A stretch of 9,382 nt of DNA from Pyrodictiaceae archaeon (GTDB lineage: Archaea; Thermoproteota; Thermoprotei_A; Sulfolobales; Pyrodictiaceae), in NCBI GenBank assembly GCA_026986935.1, contig JALSNP010000064.1, positions 1 through 9,382 on the forward strand. Direction: 5' to 3'. Shown piece after piece: positions 5,800 through 9,382 of the stretch. A program made the position numbers and the translations under genes. Numbering within the stretch: position 1 is the stretch's first letter; the number at the start of each line of letters is the position of its first letter. The notes beneath the pieces are model-generated. The model saw only the letters and a program-made list of their open reading frames with translations. It was not told where the DNA came from and did not search any database.

Positions 5800-6273
5800 G
5801 TGGCGCTTAGTAAGTACTTTCCCGCCATTATACTATTGCTGGTCTCAACACTATACGTGCTAAGCCTATTTCATGCCTCCATAAAAGCTATAAGGAATAA
5901 TGGAGAGGTAATAGCCACAGTTTTCTCCCTTTCCTCTATGATCGTGTTGTTGATTATAGTAAGATATAGAAAGAGACCGAAATATTGTATAAAAATCTTA
6001 GTGTCACGTACTGCCCCTTTCTCAATACTTGTTAGAGATCTTGACTATTTATCCAGGCTGCTTACAACATTATCGAGGGAGTATGGTGAGGCACTATTTG
6101 TTGCACCTCTGGATAACGGGGCAATATTATGTACAAAATACCGTGGAATAATAAACATGGTTAACATAATAGATGAAAATACATCAACCTTACTAATAGA
6201 GTTAAGCAATACACAGCATATGGGGGAAGGGATGGAGCATGGAGCAAAAACCTTAAACCCCGCTACACGCTAA
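5800..6273 (+). CDS. Small two-TM membrane protein of unknown function
   Basis: A 157-aa protein I do not recognise. Two hydrophobic segments, about residues 6-27 (FPAIILLLVSTLYVLSLFHASI) and 36-56 (EVIATVFSLSSMIVLLIIVRY), are joined by a short positively charged loop. The second is followed by a basic patch (RYRKRPKYC), which by the positive-inside rule puts the rest in the cytoplasm. The soluble remainder, about 60-140, alternates strands and helices (CIKILVSRTAPF, LVRDLDYLSRLLTTLSREYGEALFVAPLDNGAILC, GIINMVNIIDE, STLLIELS). It has no motif I can name. The last 18 residues look disordered. The start is GTG at 5800; the ATG at 5798 is in another frame and soon stops. No strong ribosome-binding site is seen. 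The stop is 30 nt before tRNA-Tyr. Confidence 0.6.
   Translation: MALSKYFPAIILLLVSTLYVLSLFHASIKAIRNNGEVIATVFSLSSMIVLLIIVRYRKRPKYCIKILVSRTAPFSILVRDLDYLSRLLTTLSREYGEALFVAPLDNGAILCTKYRGIINMVNIIDENTSTLLIELSNTQHMGEGMEHGAKTLNPATR
6246..6259 (+). promoter_or_regulatory. Candidate promoter of tRNA-Tyr
   Basis: AAAAACCTTAAACC contains an A-rich stretch suited to TFB binding followed by CTTAAA as TATA box, 46-52 nt before the tRNA. The same CTTAAACC string occurs upstream of tRNA-Ser. It overlaps the end of the membrane protein gene. A second candidate, TTCTATAC (6277-6284), is closer to the tRNA. Confidence 0.35.
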
Positions 6274-6303
6274 GCCTTCTATACTACATGGCGGTTCACG
6301 GAT

Positions 6304-6471
6304 CCCGCCGTAGCTCAGCGGCAGAGCGCCCGGCTGTAGGTGGGGCTCCAGGCCCCCCGCGCGCCCGACTCCCCGTATACGGGGCGGATGAGGGCGCGTC
6401 GGCAAGGGGCTTAGGGGGCCTGGGGAGCAGATACCGGGTGGTCCGGGGTTCGAATCCCCGCGGCGGGACCA
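6304..6471 (+). tRNA. tRNA-Tyr (anticodon GTA) with a 93-nt intron
   Basis: Acceptor CCCGCCG (6304-6310) pairs fully with CGGCGGG (6461-6467). The discriminator is A6468 and CCA is encoded (6469-6471). The D arm is GCTC-AGCGGCA-GAGC (6313-6327), the anticodon stem CCCGG/CCGGG (6329-6333 with 6434-6438), the anticodon GTA 6336-6338, the variable loop 5 nt, and the T arm CGGGG-TTCGAAT-CCCCG (6444-6460). The C1-G72 pair and A73 are the known archaeal identity elements for tyrosine. The anticodon loop is CUGUAG/A, broken after position 37 by an intron at 6340-6432. All acceptor, D, anticodon and T stem pairs are Watson-Crick and mostly GC, which suits a hyperthermophile. Confidence 0.95.
6340..6432 (+). 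other. Archaeal tRNA intron (canonical 37/38 position) with three stems
   Basis: The intron lies between G37 and A38. The bulge-helix-bulge is AG|G on the 5' side and AU|A on the 3' side. The two bulges are separated by a 4-bp helix between loop bases C32-U35 and 6427-6430 (one G-U pair), as the splicing endonuclease requires. The stem directly beyond the bulges is imperfect, with unpaired G bases. Inside are three nested stems: CCAGGCCCCC (6348-6357) with GGGGGCCTGG (6414-6423), 10 bp; CGCGCCC (6360-6366) with GGGCGCG (6392-6398), 7 bp; and a terminal hairpin CCCCG-TATA-CGGGG (6371-6384). The intron is far longer than the 15-30 nt common in archaeal tRNAs. It contains no open reading frame of note. 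Confidence 0.88.
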
Positions 6472-6565
6472 CCCATCAACCCGGCTCCCCACCTCGTATC
6501 AATTTCCCGGCCTTCCTCTCTTCTAGGAAAACGAGTGAGCAGGTCTACGAGGCAATGGGGATTTG

Positions 6566-6586
6566 AGTAGTTAATCATAGACTACT
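6566..6586. repeat. Inverted repeat in the tRNA-Tyr / nuclease convergent spacer
   Basis: AGTAGT (6566-6571) pairs with ACTACT (6581-6586) across a 9-nt loop, midway between the tRNA end and the minus-strand nuclease stop at 6598. It could mark a transcript end from either side. The rest of the spacer (6472-6597) shows only pyrimidine-rich stretches (for example CTCTCTTCT near 6519-6527) that could end the tRNA transcript; no gene is seen there. Confidence 0.25.
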
Positions 6587-6597
6587 TGTAGCGGGCT

Positions 6598-7884
6598 TTA
6601 TTGCTCAAAGACGTACTCTTTATCGTTTTCAGCTACAATAATTTCATCGACTAGGTCTCTTTCCCTAACTGTTTCGGCAAAGATTTTTGCAACATCAGGC
6701 TCGCTGTGAACTATCATTAGCTTAGAGGGTCTCAGTTTCTCAACTATCTCTAAGAGGCTCCGTTGGTCCCCATGGCTGCTAAAGTCAAGCCACTCTACTC
6801 TTGCTTTAACGGGCTCCTCTGTATCCGGCATTAGTCCTTCCTCGAGTATCCTTCTACCAGGGGATCCAGGGGCTTGGAAGCTCACCATAATTACAGCGTT
6901 TCGCGGGTTCCTGCCTATCCTCTTAAGATAGTACAGGCTAGGTCCTCCCTTAAGCATCCCAGCTGACGCAATTATTATTGCTGGTTTTTTCCATGCACGG
7001 TTTCTATCTCGCCACCCCTTAACTATGTGAAAGTTTTCGTAAGCTTTTCTTAGAAGATGTGGGTTGTTTATGTACTCGCTGTTCTCTAAGAATATTTCAG
7101 TTATCTGTCTAATCATGCCATCAACGTATACGGGTACTCCGAGATCATGCTCTGCTAGTATCATCATCATTTCCTGCCCCCTTGCTATGCTGAAGGCTGG
7201 TATAAGTACGGTTCCTTTTCTATCAATGGTCTCCTCTATAATGGCTAGTAGTCTTTTCTCTGCATTTTCCCGGGGAGGGTGCAGCGAGGCCCCATACGTC
7301 GCCTCGGTTATAAGTAAATCAACGTTTCCTACGAGATCTATGTGGGCTGGCTTCATTAGTTTTGTTTCTATGGTGTTTATGTCCCCGGTGAACGCTATGC
7401 GCGCGCCATCTATGTTTAGTACTGATATAGTGCTCCCAGGTATATGGCCTGCGGAATAGAATTCAGCCTCTATGTCACCGCCAAATAATACTCTTTGGCC
7501 GTATCGAATGGTCTCAGTGTTTTCAAGGAAAGCTTTTACCTCTCTATGCTCATAGGGAGAATAGTACCCATTTAGCTTAAGAAAGTCCTCTAGCATCAGC
7601 TTAGCCATTTGCTTAGTAGGCCTAGTAGCATAGACTTTCGGCGACCCTGAAATGAAGTAAAGAGGCGCCGTCCCTATATGATCCAAGTGCGCATGGCTTA
7701 TCAGTATTGAGTCAACGTATTTCGGCGGATAAGTTGCCGCAAAGACGGGCCTATCCTCCTCGTCGAAGTTTATTCCAGCATCGAGTAGTACGCCCCTCTT
7801 TTCTCCGTCCTTACGTACTAGGATTGAGGCTCTACCTACTTCTCCTCCACCGCCTAGCACTTTAACTACGTATTTTGATGCGAT
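6598..7884 (-). CDS. Beta-CASP ribonuclease, aCPSF2 type
   Basis: A metallo-beta-lactamase/beta-CASP RNase of the archaeal CPSF family. The short form without N-terminal KH domains corresponds to aCPSF2, whose crenarchaeal members have been linked to 5'-3' RNA decay. Numbered from GTG 7860, the motifs are SHAHLDH (55-61), His139 (GHIPGS), Asp160 (FTGD), Glu186 (TEATYG, motif A), His363 (SSHGD, motif B) and His385 (VHSEP, motif C), so it should be active. The first conventional start, GTG 7860, would begin at LGGGGEVGR, cutting off the first beta strand, and has no ribosome-binding site. A perfect AGGAGGTGAT (7890-7899) lies 5 nt before an in-frame ATC at 7882-7884, which restores the strand YVVKVLGGGGEVGR and gives 428 aa. 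I therefore chose ATC. An in-frame TGA within the Shine-Dalgarno excludes anything longer. Confidence 0.88.
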   Translation of the reverse strand: MASKYVVKVLGGGGEVGRASILVRKDGEKRGVLLDAGINFDEEDRPVFAATYPPKYVDSILISHAHLDHIGTAPLYFISGSPKVYATRPTKQMAKLMLEDFLKLNGYYSPYEHREVKAFLENTETIRYGQRVLFGGDIEAEFYSAGHIPGSTISVLNIDGARIAFTGDINTIETKLMKPAHIDLVGNVDLLITEATYGASLHPPRENAEKRLLAIIEETIDRKGTVLIPAFSIARGQEMMMILAEHDLGVPVYVDGMIRQITEIFLENSEYINNPHLLRKAYENFHIVKGWRDRNRAWKKPAIIIASAGMLKGGPSLYYLKRIGRNPRNAVIMVSFQAPGSPGRRILEEGLMPDTEEPVKARVEWLDFSSHGDQRSLLEIVEKLRPSKLMIVHSEPDVAKIFAETVRERDLVDEIIVAENDKEYVFEQ

Positions 7885-7889
7885 CCTAC

Positions 7890-7899
7890 ATCACCTCCT
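7890..7899 (-). promoter_or_regulatory. Perfect Shine-Dalgarno that places the nuclease start at ATC
   Basis: On the minus strand AGGAGGTGAT is fully complementary to the crenarchaeal 16S rRNA 3' end. The core GGAGG ends 9 nt before ATC 7884 and 33 nt before GTG 7860. No ATG, GTG or TTG in the gene's frame lies at a usable distance. Confidence 0.7.
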
Positions 7900-7973
7900 A
7901 TTTTAGGGATTTTAATCCAGCGCATATAGCTAAATGGTGGGAAACCCTTGTCAAAAAGAGTGATACAAACTAA

Positions 7974-7984
7974 CTATTATATAC
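7974..7984 (+). promoter_or_regulatory. TATA box of nac
   Basis: TATTATATACT lies about 50 nt before the GTG start and 25-30 nt before the expected transcription start near 8005. The ribosome-binding sequence GGAGGGGTGA follows at 8009-8018, 9 nt before GTG 8028. The spacer 7885-8027 also carries the nuclease promoter on the other strand, perhaps the TAGCTATATG region (minus strand) near 7922-7931. Confidence 0.45.
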
Positions 7985-8027
7985 TCTAATGAAATCTCTA
8001 CATTGGTTGGAGGGGTGAAGAACAAAA

Positions 8028-8411
8028 GTGTTCCGTTTCGACCCAAAGGAGCTTAGAAAACAACTGAGACGCTTAGGGCTTAGAGATGTTAAGATAGAGC
8101 CAGTTAGCGCCGAAGAAGTCATTATAAGAACCGAGGAGGGAAAAGAATTGATAATAGAGTCTCCCCAAGTACTACTTATGAGAATGAAGGGTGGCGCCGT
8201 AATGCTGCAAGTAATGGGGCAAGGCGTAGAGGAGAGGGAGATCGCACAGGAAAGCGTGCAACAAATCAGCGAGGAGGACATAAGGTTCATCGTGGAGCAA
8301 ACAGGTGTGAGCATGGAAGAAGCTAGACAAGCACTAGAAGAGGCGGGAGGAGATATCGCGGCAGCAATAATGCTCATTGAGGAGAGGAAGCGAGCTCTCG
8401 AAGGCTCTTAA
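8028..8411 (+). CDS. nac: Nascent polypeptide-associated complex protein (archaeal NAC)
   Basis: Archaeal NAC, a homodimer that sits by the ribosomal exit tunnel and contacts emerging chains. The 127-aa length is normal for the family. The basic N-terminal segment MFRFDPKELRKQLRRLGLRD (1-20) contains the ribosome-contacting region. The NAC barrel covers about 21-68 (VKIEPVSAEEVIIRT, KELIIESPQVLLMRMKGGAVMLQVMG). A UBA domain ends the protein at about 81-119 (SEEDIRFIVEQTGVSMEEARQALEEAGGDIAAAIMLI), as in archaeal and eukaryotic alpha-NAC. The start is GTG; an in-frame TGA at 8016-8018 lies within its own ribosome-binding site, so no longer form exists. Its last 38 nt overlap the end of the convergent HTH gene. 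Confidence 0.93.
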   Translation: MFRFDPKELRKQLRRLGLRDVKIEPVSAEEVIIRTEEGKELIIESPQVLLMRMKGGAVMLQVMGQGVEEREIAQESVQQISEEDIRFIVEQTGVSMEEARQALEEAGGDIAAAIMLIEERKRALEGS

Positions 8412-9105
8412 CAATATAGTCAACGCTCTTAGCAATACTTATTACAACAGGAATGTTTTCGGCCTCAGCTATCCACGCAGCGAGATAATCTATCTTACGA
8501 GTGCCATGCAGCACTATCATGGCGGGCTTGACGGTAGACACACGCAGAGCTATCATCGGGCTCCGGCCTGTTGTAACCTTTGTGAAAACTACAACCCTTT
8601 GAGCCGTGGCTCCTAGTAGATAAAAGAACTCGTTCCCCGTCAAGCTTAAAACAGCCTTTAAGCTATCAACAATAGTGTAGCCATAGACCTTCATACCCTC
8701 TATGAAAGAATTCACCGGAATACCGCGAACCAACTCGATAATCTTATCCACTTGGACGCCGTGCTCGAACTCGGCCATATCTATAACGGCACTCAAATAA
8801 TGTATTTGAAATGTGCGAGCAAGCTTAGATACAGTAGTCCAGCCTCTCTCCGCATCAATCTCTAACAAAGCCTCGACAAAGCGACGAACAAAGCTCGAGC
8901 CAGGAGCCCTCCTACCCTTCTCATAATCACTTACAACACTCGGGCTAACACCCATGTGATGAGCAACCTCTAATTGGCTCGCGCCAAAAATCTCGCGCCA
9001 CTTCCTCATAGTGCTGCCAGGCCTATTACTCATCACAATCTCTCCAGCAATGCGCTGGGAAACATGCTCAATAACCACCCGCGGAGGCCAAATAAACCCT
9101 GTCAA
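8374..9105 (-). CDS. HTH (XRE-like) transcriptional regulator, COG1709 type
   Basis: A 243-aa predicted DNA-binding protein of an archaeal family that pairs an XRE-like helix-turn-helix with a C-terminal domain. IAGEIVMSNRPGSTMRKWREIFGASQ (19-44) leads into the HTH at about 42-63 (ASQLEVAHHMGVSPSVVSDYEKG). The conserved GRRAPGSSFVRRFVEALLEIDAERG (64-88) follows. The rest, about 125-237, alternates strands and helices (GYTIVDSLKAVLSLTG, VVVFTKVTTGRSPMIALRV, PAMIVLHG, IPVVISIA) and looks like a ligand- or signal-sensing alpha/beta domain. Its targets are unknown. The start is TTG at 9105, supported by AGGTG 7 nt upstream; GTG 9078 is an alternative that would shorten it by nine residues and keep all conserved parts. 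Upstream, divergent, is tRNA-Ser. Confidence 0.85.
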   Translation of the reverse strand: MTGFIWPPRVVIEHVSQRIAGEIVMSNRPGSTMRKWREIFGASQLEVAHHMGVSPSVVSDYEKGRRAPGSSFVRRFVEALLEIDAERGWTTVSKLARTFQIHYLSAVIDMAEFEHGVQVDKIIELVRGIPVNSFIEGMKVYGYTIVDSLKAVLSLTGNEFFYLLGATAQRVVVFTKVTTGRSPMIALRVSTVKPAMIVLHGTRKIDYLAAWIAEAENIPVVISIAKSVDYIVKSLRELASSPQ

Positions 9106-9130
9106 CCCGCAACACCTAGCTCCGAGAAAG

Positions 9131-9157
9131 ACTTAAACCACCCTGGACAACTATAAC
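9131..9157. promoter_or_regulatory. Promoter region between the HTH gene and tRNA-Ser
   Basis: On the plus strand, GAAAGACTTAAACC (9126-9139) supplies an A-rich element and CTTAAA as TATA box about 38 nt before tRNA-Ser; it repeats the CTTAAACC seen before tRNA-Tyr. On the minus strand GTTATAG (9151-9157) is a candidate TATA box that would give the HTH gene a leader of about 20 nt including its ribosome-binding site. The two promoters would overlap head to head. Confidence 0.35.
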
Positions 9158-9174
9158 ACCAACTAATCATGGAT

Positions 9175-9261
9175 GCCGGGGTCGCCTAGCCTGGTAGGGC
9201 GCCGGCCTGCTAAGCCGGTGGGGGTTCCCCCGCGCGGGTTCAAATCCCGCCCCCGGCGCCA
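9175..9261 (+). tRNA. tRNA-Ser (anticodon GCT)
   Basis: Acceptor GCCGGGG (9175-9181) pairs with CCCCGGC (9251-9257). The discriminator is G9258, as expected for serine, and CCA is encoded (9259-9261). The D stem is GCC/GGC, the anticodon stem CCGGC/GCCGG (9202-9206 with 9214-9218), and the loop CTGCTAA has GCT at 9209-9211, reading AGC and AGU. A 15-nt variable arm (9219-9233) with GGGGG-TT-CCCCC marks it as a class II tRNA. The T arm is GCGGG-TTCAAAT-CCCGC (9234-9250). No intron. Confidence 0.96.
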
Positions 9262-9372
9262 CTGCAAGCCTCCCACCGGCGCCTCCCTCCTAGCAATAGT
9301 CCTCTACAACATAGTTACTAACACTATACCTAGCAAGTCTAGTAGTCAATACACTCTCGTAGAGGTGGCGAT

Positions 9373-9382
9373 ATGCGAGCAT
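9373..9382 (+). CDS. Possible start of a gene cut by the window edge
   Basis: ATG 9373 follows GAGGTGG (9362-9368) by 4 nt, the same motif and spacing as the rpo8 start in this window, and CACTATACC (9322-9330) upstream could be its TATA box. Only Met-Arg-Ala is visible, so no function can be given. The opposite strand is also open here (see rejected items), and the two readings cannot both be genes. Confidence 0.35.

Noticed and set aside
6340..6432. Box C/D guide RNA inside the tRNA-Tyr intron, from GGATGAG near 6385-6391
   Set aside because: The C box is imperfect, no CTGA D box follows in the intron, and the region is taken up by perfect stems.
6253..6566. Open frames on both strands of 79-92 codons across tRNA-Tyr (6288-6566 plus, 6253-6492 minus)
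   Set aside because: They run through the tRNA and its GC-rich intron, where stops are rare by composition. The proteins are Gly/Pro/Arg-rich with no coherent fold.
7885..7910. Frameshift or broken 5' end in the beta-CASP gene, given no normal start after its Shine-Dalgarno
   Set aside because: The frame after ATC immediately gives the expected first strand, and the length and all motifs are intact, so an unusual start is simpler than a disruption.
9290..9382. Minus-strand open frame entering from the right edge, 30 codons ending in NYVVEDYC
   Set aside because: It could be the 3' end of a converging gene, but 30 open codons is easily chance and it conflicts with the well-spaced plus-strand ribosome-binding site and ATG at 9373. 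Left open, not annotated.

Overview
The window is a stretch of chromosome from a hyperthermophilic archaeon of the Thermoproteota (Crenarchaeota), most likely a Desulfurococcales-type lineage. Supporting signs are a thermosome C-terminus at the left edge, an Rpo8 (RpoG) RNA polymerase subunit, an archaeosine transglycosylase, an SmAP3-type Sm protein with an extra C-terminal domain, an intron-containing tRNA-Tyr with a C1-G72 pair, almost all-GC tRNA stems, CCA-encoding tRNA genes, GGAGGTGAT-type Shine-Dalgarno sites and many GTG/TTG starts. Species cannot be named from the sequence alone. No mobile element, CRISPR array or foreign-looking block was seen; this is dense core genome.

Layout. 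2-154: end of a thermosome subunit, followed by a T-rich stop and a 199-nt spacer with a foldable leader. 354-3175: a tight plus-strand operon of five genes: AK6/Fap7-type adenylate kinase, translin-family RNA-binding protein, an unrecognised 105-aa protein, a C2-PUA protein that looks like the detached C-terminal half of archaeosine TGT, and a PAC2-family proteasome-assembly-chaperone-like protein. 3180-5206: a converging minus-strand pair, SmAP3-like Sm protein followed by the catalytic half of archaeosine TGT (TgtA). 5337-6273: plus-strand rpo8 and a small two-TM membrane protein of unknown role. 6304-6471: tRNA-Tyr(GTA) with a 93-nt structured intron. 6598-7884: minus-strand beta-CASP ribonuclease (aCPSF2 type) that appears to start at ATC. 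8028-8411: plus-strand NAC. 8374-9105: minus-strand HTH regulator overlapping the end of nac. 9175-9261: tRNA-Ser(GCT). At the right edge a new plus-strand gene may begin.

How they fit together. Nearly everything acts in RNA maturation, transcription or protein quality control: ribosome maturation (AK6/Fap7), RNA binding or cleavage (translin, Sm protein, beta-CASP nuclease), tRNA modification (two TGT pieces), transcription (Rpo8, HTH protein), nascent chains and folding (NAC, thermosome) and proteasome assembly (PAC2). The points most worth a second look are the split transglycosylase with its two halves on opposite strands around the PAC2 gene, the apparent ATC start of the beta-CASP nuclease behind a perfect Shine-Dalgarno, the long three-stem tRNA-Tyr intron, and alternative hairpins in the leader of the kinase operon.
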